From positions 22,299,371 to 22,363,370 of the forward strand of contig NC_135221.1 in assembly GCF_052324685.1 (NCBI RefSeq): a stretch of 64,000 nucleotides of DNA, read 5' to 3'. The notes beneath the pieces were generated by a model. The model worked only from the letters and a program-made list of their open reading frames with translations. It ran no database searches and was not told the DNA's origin. Positions within the stretch are counted from its first letter, which is position 1. The number at the start of each line of letters is the position of its first letter. The DNA is from Brachyhypopomus gauderio (Eukaryota > Chordata > Actinopteri > Gymnotiformes > Hypopomidae). The translations under genes were made by a program, and so were the position numbers. Positions 29,787 through 42,713 of the stretch are shown here, in pieces.

Positions 29787-32004
29787 GGGGGTGTTCCAGA
29801 AAGCGGGTTAAGTGACTAACTCAGGGTTTGTTAACTCTGAGTTCACTAAAACCCGGAGTTTCCTGTTCCAGAAAGCGGGTTAAAACAAACTCTATGTCAG
29901 TTGCTATAGCAACTTACGCTCTGAAGCTAACCTGCTCGCTGGCAGGTTAACTTGGACCTGACCCAGAGTTACAAACACGTCATCATGACGTGTCCTTTCC
30001 TCGAAGATCATGTGGATATTGAAGCTCAGTTTATTCGCTGAGTTCTTCGTCGGGAACGCCTTATAAAACCCCGAATAGACATAGGCCTACTATCATTTTC
30101 GGATTATTTTTTTAATGAACGTTATCGTTTTCAGCACAATCCATTACTTACATCAATAACTTTATTATTATAATAACATTTCAAATATTACACATCGCGG
30201 ATCAGCCCTAAATTCTCTCCAGATTGTTATATATCGGTCTTCGTTTTTTGCTAGTGGAAGTTTTCTTTATAGTGTAGGAGATGCGGAATCTGTCAGCAAA
30301 GCTACTGTATGTCGGTCTGTCCGAAAACTATGTCCGGCATTAAAATGACTAGTGCCCGGTTTTGTGGTGTTTCCTGGGCTTAAGCCAGTTATGGACATCA
30401 AAGAGGAATTCCACAGCATCATTGGTTTGTCTTTAATTCACACGGACAATAAAGAAATTAAGCAAAGGAGAAGCAATATGTAACGAACTTCATTCCATTT
30501 ACATTTTAAGGATTTCCTAGAGTGATTGGCTGTATTGATGGAACCTACATATGCTACCTATTCCAGCACCATTAGAACATGAAAATTCATCCATAGCATT
30601 AATGTACAGGTACTAACCTTTATAATCCTTAATGAATAATGTACTTATCTTTAATGCTAACAAAAATAACGTAGCTATTGTAACTGACCGTTCTTCCCAT
30701 CAAGATCATATGTGATGCTTCCCACCTCATCACAAATGTTGAAGTCAGATGGCCAGGATCCGTGTATGATTCCACACTGTACAACAAATCTGAACAGAGT
30801 AGGCCTGCGGTAGTTTTGCTAGTTGTTCACATGCAGTGTAATAGTTAAATCATTGCAAACCCTAGTGTGATTATAGGACATGACGGCCTCCTTCATGGAG
30901 ACAGAGGGTATCCCTGCCTCTCCTATAGGCCTACCTTATGACTCCCTATTCAGATCCTGCACCTGGACCACAGTCCTGCTACAATCAGGCCCACAGCAAA
31001 ACCAGGGCAAGAATTTAAATGACCCTAGGAATCCTCGAGGCCAGGTTCCAGTGCCTGAAGGGGCTCAGAGTAACCCCTGATAAGGCGTGCCACATAATAA
31101 TGGCATATGTGGTATTACACAACATTGCAACCATCCAGGAAGAGCGACAGCCTACCATCTCTGACATGCCCACAGACGAGGAACCTTACATGCATGTGGG
31201 TGACAACAGAGATGGTGGAGTTGTCAGAGACTCCATCTGCAATCACTGCTTTCCACATTAAATCATGTACCACCACCCACCCCACCCCACCATCCACCCT
31301 GTAACCTTTTAATATACATTACAGTCAAATTCACTGTTATGTTTCATTATTTAATTTTTCCTGTAAATAAATATATTTTATAATATATTTTAAGAATAAG
31401 ATATAGTTATGTACAGCCATACCACTTTGTACAGTATTCTTATACTTCATTTTTATCTGATGCCATGTGTGTTTCACACCACTCAGATTAGACCTGGAAT
31501 TAGTAAGTGTTCAATAAAAAATATTTAAAAACTCAATTATAAAGGTGGAGAAAATAATAATATAATCGCACCCTTCTGCTAAATATAAAAATATCATTTT
31601 CACTCACGCATTAACTCTGTTGGCAATTTTTTGACATGCTGACTGCCTTTCTCTAGCAGCTACCGCAGTATTACATTTACGTTTAATAATATCTAAATAT
31701 TCTGCATACGCAGTCATTAATACTTCAAGCTACAGTGGTGTGAAATACGATGTTCGGCTGATTTTCGCGTTTAAGTCCATGATAAATCCTATTTATCTGC
31801 GTTCCATTAAGAATGCCTTTTATAGTTACGCGTGAACGCGCATCTGTCTGGGTCAACCTACTCAGAGTTGAGCGACCCTGATTACTTTAACTCCGATCCG
31901 CCGTTTTGGAACCGAAAACTCGGAGTATGTCAGATCGGGGTAAGACAACCCAGAGTTCAGGGTTAAGTTTAGAGTTTGTTAACCCCGCTTTCTGGAATAC
32001 CCCC
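29787..32004 (+). mobile_element. Decayed PIF/Harbinger element
   Basis: The ends are GGGGGTGTTCCAGAAAGCGGG and the complement of GGGGGTATTCCAGAAAGCGGG, flanked by a 3-bp CTG duplication (29784-29786 and 32005-32007). Transposase relics include a G-F-P-R-V-I-G-C-I-D-G-T-Y stretch near 30510-30560, and a C-terminal part (30960-31260) with H-I-I-M-A-Y-V-V-L-H-N-I. Many frameshifts are present. It differs in its ends from the 11034-13596 copy. Confidence 0.88.
30510..31258 (+). pseudogene. Harbinger transposase remnant
   Basis: Separate frames give the first catalytic Asp region (C-I-D-G-T) and the final helices (A-Y-V-V-L-H-N-I-A). The second Asp and the Glu regions are too degraded to place. 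Not functional. Confidence 0.7.
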
Positions 32005-32007
32005 CTG

Positions 32008-32464
32008 TTCAGTCAGACAGCTATTTGTTGTGAAACGAAGTAGTTACAATTTCAAACATTTTCTTTAGTCTACAAGTACTTTAGTCTAAATTCCAGCACT
32101 TTCAAACCTGAAACACAAAGCAATATTAAAATTCGTCAGGTAAATGTTTTTCTCCAGATTTCTGTATTTACTTTAACTATCCACCACTGCCAACCGGTTG
32201 CAGTCGGTGCTGGATCAAACCATTTTTCAGTGGGTGGCGGGGGTGTATGCACTTAATGGAAAATATGCAGATAGGTAAAAAACATGTATTTTAGCCATTG
32301 AGCTTATTTTAAGTACAGAATTTTATATTAATGAAAGATTTCAAGATTATTTAAAAATTATAGACTTTAAATAAAAAATAAATTGCTGGGCTCTTTGATG
32401 GGCCCCCCTGGCCCTGGGGCCCGGGACAACAGACCCGGTTGTCCCCCCCCCCTGTCGACGGGGC
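32008..32464. repeat. Dispersed repeat and low-complexity sequence
   Basis: 32008-32110 is the counterpart of 6366-6470. A GC-rich patch (GGGCCCCCCTGGCCCTGGGG) with a poly-C run precedes the next element. No gene. Confidence 0.6.
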
Positions 32465-33514
32465 TGCCAGGGACAGTTGTAAAACTTTTTGTGATTTTTC
32501 CAATAAATCAAAAACCATTTACACTGGAATAGCCAATTTGCTGTATTATGAACGTCAATGTGTCAACTACTGAAACAATGTATTTAAGTGGGTTTATGAA
32601 ATATGTACAGGTTGCTAAATTGATTTAAATACAGTCACTCCACTGTTACAACCGTCTCAGGGTACAGGGACGGTTGTAACGTATAAAATTTACATAATTA
32701 ATCAAATACTCAAAATGAAAAAGATTATTTATCATTCATGACTGACTATTCATTTAATTTTTAAAAATAGGCCTAATGATTACTCACACCACATAACAAA
32801 AAAAGAGGGGAAGGCTCAGGCACCACACATGGTGTGATGGGCAGGATGCTGTAGGTGGTGTGTAGGATGCCACTGTTGCCACAGTGGGTGTTGGAGCTGT
32901 AATACATGCAACTGCATTCACTGCAGCTGCAGTGGAAGATGGAACCTGTGGTGTCACTGCTGGCAGTGGGCGATCTGTGACCAAGGATGGTTTAAAGTCG
33001 CTGTCATTAAAAATATCTATTTTAAAATACCAAATTCCATGGCATGCAAACCCTGCCTGAATATTTGATGTTGTTGCAGCCAGGGGAAGGGCACTCTTCA
33101 CAATGCTTGGCAGATCATAAATGGTCATTGTCACTGACTACTTGGTTCAGTATCACCAGTTATGTTTTCATCTCATGTGAACAAGCCTGACTGCTAGTTG
33201 GACACATGTTAATCATTTCTAATTTTAGCTTACAAAACAGTAATTCTAATAATACTTGTTTGGATTCATAGATATTTGATCTCAGGACAGTATAAAAAAA
33301 AAACCTGATAGAAAAATTTAATTTTTACATTAAAAAAACTTTTGGTAATTACCTTCTCTGGGAGTTTCAAATGTGGCTCCTTTTTTGTTAGCAAGAAGAC
33401 AGTCTAACTGAGCATGTGCACAGTGAGTGTAATCACTCTAGCTTGTTTCTGTTTGGAGGAATTCAAGGTGTTACAACCGTCCCATGTTACAACTGTCCCT
33501 GGTCTCCCCTACAT
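32465..33514. mobile_element. TIR element with GTTGTAAC motifs, left end damaged
   Basis: The right end GTTACAACTGTCCCTGGTCTC (cut to 20: TTACAACTGTCCCTGGTCTC) runs into CCCTA. The left side starts CCAGGGACAGTTGTAA. Internal copies of GGGACGGTTGTAAC occur near 32640-32680 and 33465. The outer TAGGGGAGA is missing on the left. Its architecture matches the pogo-like element at 9446-10790, but the motif differs. No transposase is recognised. Confidence 0.55.
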
Positions 33515-35149
33515 TAAAACACCAACAAGCTTATTATGCAGCACCTATGCTGCTCTTCTGCTGTTACCAAATACGGTACTACCATCTCTTTCAATGAGAT
33601 ATTATTTGGAATAATTTTAATTTTATAATCCAAATTATTTGGAATAATTTCGAGAATTTTATCAGAGTAAAAGTATTAAACTAATGGAAAATATGTAGTG
33701 AAGTAAAAGTGGAAGTAGGAGAAAAAAAATAATACTCTAATAAAGTACAGATACAGCATTTTAGTACTTAAGTACAGTAGTGAAGTAGTTCTACTTCGTT
33801 ACTATACATCTCTGTCTCCCATTTACTGTATAAAGCCTTCTTTCGACTTAAGTGATTTTGCGTTGTAAATGGCGTAACACGAACTTATTATTGTTCATTA
33901 TTCCTGTTTCATTTCATTATTAAACGTATTTAATGTGTTTTTTGTATTCATTACTGTGTTAGGATAGGATAAGTGCTTACAGTATGTTATTTGCGCACAG
34001 TATGTACGTATGTTCCGACTTACTCCGAAATCGGTTTATGACACGATGTAGGAACAGATCAACGTTGTAAGTCGAGGACCCCCTGTATTGGGTGGGAACA
34101 TATTATTATGACTTTAAAATAGGGTTCAAGAAGCAGAGAGTGTGTATGAGGATTATTGTGCCATCCACTGCACTGATAATTCCAGGAATACTTCCAATTC
34201 TATGAACCTATTCTGATTACAAGCAATGCATCTTTAGAATGTGGAAATGTTCTATATATTGGTGCATGCCACAGCAGTGTGAATTAAAAGGCCTATAGTG
34301 TGTTATTTTGACACCACTAAATGAAATTCTACTATTCAAGCTAGTAGCAATAAATATGAAATTCACAAGAGATTTGAATTTCCATAATTTCATGTTTTTA
34401 TATTAGCAAATGTGCCAATGCCATGCTTAAAACCAGTGCTATTCAGTTATTAAAGGGAAATTAGCAGCCTCTGTCCTATTTGAGGTAGAACGCATGTGAG
34501 CTTGGAGTTAAGAAGTACTCAGTGAGTTATGAATGGGTCAGAAAACGCAAGAGACACAAGTTCTGAAGAGTTTTGGGAAACACTTGTAAATGTAAGAATG
34601 TTCCTAAGTACGAGGGTACGAAGTACATAGTGTTATGAACGTTTTGGGAAACGCACCCCTGATAGTCACAACAGAGCAGAGTTCCCAACTTTGGTTGACT
34701 TTAACTTCATTCCAACAGCTGGAGTATGTATGCATGTGTCTATCATAATTGTATATTTTATACAATTTGTAATTGTAGGAAATGAGTTTGATGCCTTTAT
34801 ACAACTTTAAAAGAACAATCACACCTACACCAAGAATGGCCAAAGTGGCTGTGTGTTTAAACATTACAAAATAGCATACAAAGGTCGGTGAAAAAATGAC
34901 ACACCATATCAATAGGTCAGTGTTTTTTAATGAACAACTATACTGCAGGAACTTACATTCTTAAGACATGTCAGTTGCTCTAATATATTTTTCTTTACTC
35001 ATCACATTTGCCTAAAAGTATATTTTTAGGGTTCCATTTCAGTCAATGTGAGTTCACTCTAATGTGCCCTTCCTCTTAGTTCAAAATTTCTTTTGCAGTT
35101 CCACTCAACTGTGAACACAAGCCATCTTTACAAAACACGATTCATTACA
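33515..35149. other. Intergenic; repeat ends only
   Basis: Contents are an ACTTAAGTACAGTA-rich hAT-like patch (about 33690-33810), a terminus ending GTCGAGGACCCCCTGTA (about 34072-34088), and a CGTTTTGGGAAACGCACCCC terminus (about 34640-34660). The partners of these ends were not found. No gene. Confidence 0.5.
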
Positions 35150-36118
35150 ATCTTTTTTATTGCAATATGTATGGTGTCTAAACACAGTTGGAAAGATCAG
35201 TTACATATGAATGGGTATTGAGATTACCCACATGTAATATCTGCAGTGAAAAAAATTTTATACAGTTCATGTCTCTTCCTTTGCTTATATTGTAATCGAC
35301 TCACATAGCTGTACTCAAGTTGTAACCTTATTAAAGGATAAATCAAAGAACAAACATGCAAACAAATATTGGACCATTCTTTTCTAAACACAAAGCTTTC
35401 TTCGTTTGATCCGAGAGTACATGCTTATTTGTGTTGGTCCATAACCCCCATTTACTAGCTACTGATCTGAACGGAAAAATTAACTCTGCCCACAAGCGCA
35501 ACGTGTAAGAATTTAATTACTACCATCATTAATAGTCTAAGAAATCTATTTATTGGGTAATGTATGCCTGCCTAAAGAAACACAATTTTAACACTGTATT
35601 AACATATTTGTAAATTAAAGATGTGTATATGGCTGTGATGTACATCTGGTGTGAATTTTTACCTTCATCTAATAATTTATAAGACTTCTTAAAAATTATA
35701 ATGTCAATGTCAAACCAATCTTAGTTGAGTCACTTGTACTAAATCACTTTTTAAAATTTATCAGAAGTACAATCTATATGAGGATTCCAATTTAAATATT
35801 TTCAGAAAGATAAAGACTTTATATTCAGAAAAACTAAGCTCACATTAGGCAGGTTTTTCAGGAAAAGATTACTCTGTCATGGACTACAAAAGATATTATA
35901 TTAGGTTTTATATTTTTGGCTAATGGTAATATTTTGTCCATGCTTTGCATTAATAGGTCTGAAAAAAGTCACATTTGCTGTAATGTGTATGATGTTCAAA
36001 TCACTGAAAATAAAAACTGAAATTAAACAAGTATATGGGTTTACAGACCAACAGTCGGCACATCAAGTTTTTTTTATAAGTTAAGTGCTGGAGGCAGCTG
36101 CTCAACAAACTGCTCGTG
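35150..36118 (-). other. Probable 3' untranslated region of RNF103
   Basis: AT-rich sequence follows the RNF103 stop. AATAAA signals on the minus strand near 35155 and 35548 could end the transcript. There are no open frames of note. Confidence 0.5.
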
Positions 36119-38561
36119 CTATTCTGGTTCATGTGGAGAACACACATAATGTTGTCTGGCAGGTCTCTTTTTATAAGATGGCCACCGACACACTGGACAA
36201 CAGTGTCTCCCACTTGTTAGCCAAACCACGATGCACTGCTGATGAAAAACATGGCCACATGGCAGTCCCATGACAAGACATTCGGTTTCAAAGGTCTCCA
36301 AACATACAACACATTCTGTGCAGTGAAGCATACTGCAGGGCCAATCATTGTCCTGTTCCTCTCCACAAGAGCAGGATTCTTTTGACTTCATTCCAGCCAA
36401 ACACCTCATGTCAATATGAGGACTCTCTAACCTGTAGTGATGTTCTTGTTGGTGACTACCTGAATCATCTTTTAAAATGTGCAGCATCTTGTTTGGTGGA
36501 ATATCTTGGCCCCTTAAGACATTGTCCTTTGACTGTGTGCACTTAAATTTCCAGGTTGGGAGATTTTTTATGTAGTCGATGGGAACAAGTGGGCGTAGCC
36601 AGAGATCTGGGAATGCCAACCTCTCTAGAAGAAAATTAGGATCATCATCATCCCAGTCTGACTCATTGGGGAAGTTTTGAAATGAAGCAATAGGATGTAC
36701 CAAATAGCTAGTATACCAATCCCAAAGACTGGACAGCCACTCCAGGTTGTTTGCGTTTTGGTCTTCATTGCTACATCTCCTTTTCTTCTCAAAGTAGTCT
36801 ATGAGGAGGCCATGGGCAAGGTATGTGCTTAAGAAAAGAGCTGGATGTGAAGAGTAGAAGGTCCAGTCAGCCCTGACCCAAGAGGCAATGGTGGTGGTAT
36901 CAGCATAGCGCAGCAGTTTAAAACTATATTTATAAAAGTTATCCAAATATGGCAGCTGAAGGAATCCAAGGATAGGAAGCCAAGAAATGATCAGTAAGGA
37001 ATTATAGGTCCCCAGCGTGCTGATCAAAACCACAAAGCGTTTAATGGTGGCTCCTTGTGTTATAAAGAGGTCCATCCAGGCCATTAAGTTGACCATCACC
37101 AAGCTTAAAACAAACAAGTCATTTACCTCTGGCTGGACAGAGCGAAGGAACATGTCCATGGCATGCAAGGAAATATATTCCCCAGTGCTGTTACCATATC
37201 TGTAGATACCTTCTGGTGTTTTGAGGATATATGAGGGCAACTGTTTCACCCCAATCTCATCCAAACAGGTGGCATTGTCCCAGTTGTGCACATCAACAAA
37301 GATAAACTCTATGCGCCCTGTAAATTTGATGCTGAGGGCAGAAAAAAAGGCAGGGGGTTGGAGCAATTTAGCAAACAAGAACATCTTCACAGACTGCTTT
37401 TCTCCTTTATACCAGTCATCCATCAATTGTTGTGAGACTCGGACGGTTTTTATACGGGAGGCAACGTGTGCGGTCATCCATTTGAAGATGTGTTCAGTCT
37501 CAATGCGTTTGCCATTATACTCTTTCAGCACAACCTTTCCTTTAGAAGCATAAGTCTGGGGCACCGACATGATGAGAGTGGACCTCATCCAGCCACGTTT
37601 ATGGCAATACCTGATTTGTTGTAGAAAAAGAATTTATGAACACATGATTATGACATGATCAATTACTTAATATATTCAACATAGTTAGAACATTTGTGAT
37701 TTAATTTAAAATAATATATTAAATTCAAAGGAGCATGTTTTACATGTGCAGCTCACATGAAATACTCAAACTGTTTTGTAGTCCTCAAATGAACCAGTTT
37801 ATGCTCCATTGAGCAGGACCCTCATAAGGAGGCAGTCGTGTTTAAATAGATTTAATGCATAATCTCTGAAGCATCCAGATCACCAGGTTCACAATAATGG
37901 CTGCTTCATACTCTGAAAATCATCTTTGGAAAAATTGCTAATTGCTCCTTTAAGCATTAACAACTGCTTTCAAAGTTTGGTTGTTATATGGTCTTAAACT
38001 GAAACCGCTTACCTTGAATCATCTGAGCAATTGAACGTGCCAGTGCGAATGCCAAACTGAGAAACTTTTTGCACCATCTTGCCCCAGTTGGCAGAGCTCA
38101 ACAGTGGATTTCTGTCTTGGGCTACCACCTACACAAATAATTTATTCATCTTCAAGTTAGAAATTGCTTGCAAATATTGGTACATTTCACATCAATGCTC
38201 AGAAGGCATCCACAATTGCAAAGCTGCCTAGCCAAAACTGCATTACAATAACCCTGAAATCCATAACGATACTTAACTAGAAATTTGAATAGTATTAATT
38301 AAAACAAGGAGTATGAGCAGGAGGTGTACCTGGATCAACCAGATCCCATCCTTAGTGTCTTCTACTAACTCATAAAAGTGCATCTCCCCACTGAAAGAAG
38401 TGCTTGAATCAGATCCTGTTTGCTCCTTTTTATTTTTTAAAGCAGAATAGAGCTCGCCTTGCATCAACTCTCCTGGATAAAGAAAACAAAGTTTTACCCC
38501 ACAGTTGCAATGTAACATACAATTTACATGCAAGTTTTGATATTGTCTACATATACAATAA

Positions 38562-38628
<67 letters not shown>

Positions 38629-38889
38629 CATTTTTTTAGTCTTAAAAAAATTTTAAAAATTACCCGAATTTTCGACCAGTTCGCTGACGTCTCGTTTGTC
38701 TGCAAGGCCCGAGTATCCCAATCCACGACACTCAAGAATTGTCTTCAACTTTTTAAAACTCAGTGTTACTGGATCCACAAGTTGTGTTGCGAAGATTCCG
38801 GTCTCATACCACACAATGGCTTCAAAAAATCGAGCCAAAACGAATAAAACAAAGAAGTAAAGGAGCAAAAAAAATATTTTTAACCACAT
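36119..38889 (-). CDS. rnf103: RNF103, RING-H2 E3 ubiquitin ligase of the ER membrane (four coding exons)
   Basis: Coding exons read directly with GT-AG borders and matching phases are 38664-38889, 38330-38472, 38013-38128 and 36119-37610, giving 658 residues (mammalian RNF103 is about 685). The start M-W-L-K-I-F-F at 38889 agrees with the vertebrate protein. An in-frame ATG lies upstream at 39030. The order is an N-terminal signal-anchor (residues 2-25), a lumenal region, hydrophobic segments at about 325-347, 352-380 and 418-435, and a C-terminal RING-H2 (about 592-637: C-V-V-C, C-G-H-V-F-H, C, C-P-V-C) with all zinc ligands. The family is an ER-membrane ligase linked to ER-associated degradation. 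The linker before the RING is shorter than in mammals. This is the only ordinary host gene in the window. Confidence 0.96.
38564..38622. repeat. (TA)n microsatellite in RNF103 intron 1
   Basis: This is an uninterrupted TA run close to the intron 1 donor side (minus strand). Confidence 0.95.
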
Positions 38890-39040
38890 TTTATTCACGT
38901 AGATCCTTATAGATTCATTGGTAACTATATCCCGTTTTGTGAATGATTTCCTTGACAGTCGATGCCAACGTTTGCTAAACTTAAATGACACGACAACGAG
39001 GAAGACTCCGGCTGTCTTGATGCCAAACAACCACCGAGGT

Positions 39041-39155
39041 GCGGGGCGGACAGCACTGCTGGGGCCGCGGGGCGGACAGCACTGCTAGGGCTGCGGGCGG
39101 ACAGCACTGCTGGGGCCGCGGGGCGGACAGCACTGCTGGGGCTGCGGGCGGCGGG
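39041..39155. repeat. GC-rich 26/27-bp minisatellite at the RNF103 5' end
   Basis: There are four copies of a GCGGACAGCACTGCTGGGGC-type unit starting about 150 bases upstream of the RNF103 start codon. This is in or near the expected promoter/5' UTR, and CpG dinucleotides are dense here compared with the AT-rich surroundings. The open frames through it are repeat artefacts. Confidence 0.85.
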
Positions 39156-39239
39156 TCTCACGGTCTCGTCTCCATCTCCACCATCACATCCGCGTTACGA
39201 GCGTCCAGGCTAAGACGCGCCTAGCTAGCACAGGAGGCC

Positions 39240-39925
39240 AGTTATGGAAGACCTGCAAAGTGTGAAACACGGCAAAGGCAACCGAAATTTTCACCTGGTG
39301 GTCATTTTGCTCTGTGCCAAAGAGACTAAATAATTAAAGACCAATACAAGTTGGAAACGAGATGAGGTTAGTGATGTATTGTATTATTTCCACTGTGGCG
39401 ACATTGCTGCTGGCTTGTGTTGATCAGCTGATATTCATAACAAAACGGCGCTTCCGCTTCCGCCTTAGCAACCTGATTCAAGAGCGCTTACTGAACCGAA
39501 TTATTTAACCGATTATTTATGGAATTTAAATACTATGCTTGGTGATATACCAGACAATAATATATTGCATTAGAGAGTCAGGTTATTTTATATTACTTTT
39601 CGTTATTAATGTAGATCTCATGTTTCGCATAAGAAAGACTACTGTTTTACTGTAGGTATAATGAAAAACATTTGGTTGGACTACAGTAACCTAGGCTACG
39701 AATCAGTATCCTTTTGCCATGTTATCGAAATACCGTAAATATTCAACAAACAAATATTTTTGTAACGTCTTTTGTAACGTCACTGGATATTAGATCCTAA
39801 TTATATTCAGTATATAATAATATTCAGTTTTGTTGCAATTACAACAAACAAGGATTAGATTTGTTGATCTCGCTTATCCGATCTCATCAGTCTCAACAGT
39901 GTTAGAAACTGTTAGAAATTTTGTG
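39240..39925. other. Upstream of RNF103, nothing recognised
   Basis: Mixed to AT-rich sequence without a domain or clear repeat end. Confidence 0.5.

Positions 39926-39927
<2 letters not shown>

Positions 39928-40014
<87 letters not shown>
39928..40014. repeat. (TATC)n microsatellite
   Basis: About 22 perfect TATC units, followed by a TC-rich and a short (TG)n run. Frames through it encode Ser-Ile-Tyr-Leu repeats only. Confidence 0.97.
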
Positions 40015-40016
<2 letters not shown>

Positions 40017-40078
40017 CTCTTTCTCTCTCTCATTATATATATAAAATGTGTGTGTGTGTGTCGTCTCTGTCCTCCCCA

Positions 40079-40262
40079 GGGGCCTCATGTACAAAGACTT
40101 GCGTGGATTTCTTACTAAAAATTGGCATACGAACAAATCCAGAAAATGGCGTACACAAAAAAAAATCCGGATGCATCAAACCGTGCATACGCCGGAATCC
40201 ATGCACATTTCTTTTGTACATCCCAATCAACGTGGAATTGTACGGAGCCCCTGAAGGGACAT
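40079..40262 (+). mobile_element. Left inverted end GGGGCCTCATGTAC
   Basis: It begins GGGGCCTCATGTACAAAGAC and then has CGTGGATTT and GCGTACAC/GCATACGC-type motifs. The matching inverted end is at about 60300-60528. It may bound the integrase-type transposon that follows, or be an independent MITE. Confidence 0.6.
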
Positions 40263-40292
40263 GGTGTAATTTTTTTTTTTCAGGTAAAAAAG

Positions 40293-40491
40293 TGGTGAGC
40301 ACCAGATACTATCAGGTGAGCACCAGATACTATAAGGTGAGCACCAGATACTATGTGGTGAGCACCCGATACTATGTGGTGAGCACCAGATACTATGTGG
40401 TGAGCACCAGATACTATGTGGTGAGCACCAGATACTATGTGGTGAGCACCAGATACTATCAGGTGAGCACCAGATACTATGTGGTGAGCAT
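40293..40491. repeat. 21-bp tandem array, about nine to ten units
   Basis: The unit is GTGAGCACCAGATACTATGTG with small variants (ATCAG, ATAAG) in some copies. Because the unit is a multiple of three and lacks stops, long frames stay open on both strands, but no gene is implied. Confidence 0.95.
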
Positions 40492-40983
40492 TTTCTTGCA
40501 CTCGGATGAGCACTACTTTGCAGTTTTGCCCAAGCTGCATGGATATTGGTGAGCATATTGAAATGTACTTTCAGCTAGGTCTAAAATATGAAGACATAAC
40601 ATTTATTCTTGCCAGTCGTCATGGATACAGCAACATAGACAATATTATCGTGTTTATTCAACAACAATTGAGAAGTGCAGGTCAGCTCCATGGTTACATT
40701 TGGATGCATGCCAAATGTCAAGAACATGGTAGAAGGAAGACGTTCGGCTAATCCTAAAGGCTCTGGATCCAAGAGGAGTTCAACTCAGAAAAGCCCGGAG
40801 ACTCCATTGCCGCAAGCAGCAATCCAAAAATTGTGGGAGGGTACTACATGGAAGCTGTAGAGAGACTCAGAGGTTGCCCTAGAATAGCTAGAGGAGATCG
40901 TGGTACAGAAAATGTACAAATCAGGGATTTTCAGAGGTTTCTCCACCGCAACAGAAATGACGGAAATGCCATAGACAGCTACT

Positions 40984-42713
40984 TGTTCAATTCTCTTATT
41001 CCACTAGAGTGTAGCAGTAACAATTTTATGAAATTCTTTAATGATAAGATTGATAAAATTAGGGAAAACATTAGTAGTGCTATCTCAGAGCCTGTCAACA
41101 TGCCAATGCACCTTGACAGCTGTCTGGTCAGCTCTGATGCCCTGTTAGAGTCCTTCTCCCCAATTGGTCGTGAGGAGCTTATTTCACTGGTGAAATCTGC
41201 TAAACCCTCCACATGCATACTAGATGCTGTACCAACCCATCTACTTAAAGAATTACTGCACAGCAATGTAGAACCGTTGCTTACTATAATAAATTATTCT
41301 CTGAGCCTGGGCTACGTTCCCAGTTCATTTAAACTTGCAGTCATCAAGCCGCTAATTAAAAAACCTGGTCTTAACCCCCAAGAACTGTCCAACTATAGGC
41401 CAATTTCTAATCTGTCATTCATATCCAAAATTTTAGAGACAGTAGTTTCTTCACAACTCTCTTCCTTCTTACAGACAGAACATGTCTTAGAGTTATTTCA
41501 GTCTGGATTTAGAGCTCATCACAGCACTGAAACAGCACTAACTAAAGTACTGAATGATTTCTTAATATCCTCTGATAAAGGACACATTTCGTTTCTCATA
41601 CTGCTAGACCTCAGTGCTGCTTTTGACACCATTGATCATAATATTCTACTTAATAGACTGGAGACACTCATTGGCATAAGAGGTCAAGCACTCTCCTGGT
41701 TCAGGTCCTACCTGACAGATCGTTACCAATTTGTGCTAGTAAATAACGAATGCTCTGAGCATTCTAAAGTAAAGTATGGTGTCCCACAAGGATCTGTACT
41801 GGGCCCCATATTATTCTCATTATATATGCTACCACTGGGCACTATCATTCGTAGGCATGGCATTAGCTTCCATTGCTACGCAGATGATACTCAGTTGTAT
41901 ATATCTTCTAATCCAGATGATACCACCACAACTCTCAAGATTGAGAACTGCGTCCAGGATATTAAAAACTGGATGGCGTCTAATTTTCTTAAACTAAATT
42001 CTGACAAGACTGAGGTACTGATTCTTGGGCCTAAAGCTGTTAGAAGCAATTGGGCTGATATTCCCCTTACCCTAGATGGTTTTTCAGTAACACCAAAATC
42101 TACTGCAAAAAGTTTAGGTGTCACTATTGATTCTGATCTTTCATTTGACACACATGTATGCAATGTCACTAAGGCTGCCTTTTTCCATTTACGTAATATT
42201 GCCAAGCTGAGACACTTACTTTCATTAGCTGATGCAGAGAAGCTAGTTCATGCTTTTGTCTCGTCGAGATTGGACTACTGTAATAGTCTTCTAATTGGAT
42301 GCTCTAAACAGTCCATAAAGAAGCTACAACTTGTACAAAATGCCGCAGCTAGAGTCCTAACCAAGGCTAGGAAATTCGATCATATTAGTCCCACTCTCGC
42401 CGCACTACACTGGCTGCCGATTAAATATCGCATAGAATTTAAAGTTCTCCTGTTAACCTATAAGGCGTTAAATGGTCTTGCCCCACAATATCTGAGTGAA
42501 CTCATTGATTACTACAACCCATCTCGCCCTTTGCGCTCCCAAAATGCTGGATTTCTCCTAGTTCCAAAAATTAGTAAAACTACAGCCGGAGGCAGAGCTT
42601 TCTCTTTTAAAGCCCCTCAATTATGAAATAGCCTTCCAGCTCCAATCCGAGATTCTGACACAGTTCCAATCTTTAAATCTAGACTTAAGACTCACCTGTT
42701 TAGTCAAGCCTTC
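40984..42713 (+). pseudogene. L2 reverse transcriptase
   Basis: Motifs in order are [49 protein letters not shown] and the active site Y-A-D-D-T-Q-L-Y. The C-terminal D-Y-C-N...N-A-A-A-R-V segment follows. The frame opens inside the host transposase (40833) and stops at 42624-42626 (TGA) at a position normally Trp in the L-W-N-S-L-P motif. The homologous reading continues to about 42713. Confidence 0.92.

Noticed and set aside
32784..33134. The Ala/Thr/Pro-rich minus-strand frame inside the 32465-33514 element as a gene
   Set aside because: No domain, low complexity, and inside a non-autonomous DNA element.
38664..39030. The upstream ATG at 39030 as the RNF103 start
   Set aside because: The conserved vertebrate start is M-W-L-K at 38889 followed by the signal-anchor. 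The upstream extension has no known counterpart, though it is in frame.
40293..40491. Long open frames through the 21-bp array (both strands) as genes
   Set aside because: A stop-free unit of a multiple of three keeps frames open mechanically. There is no start context or domain.
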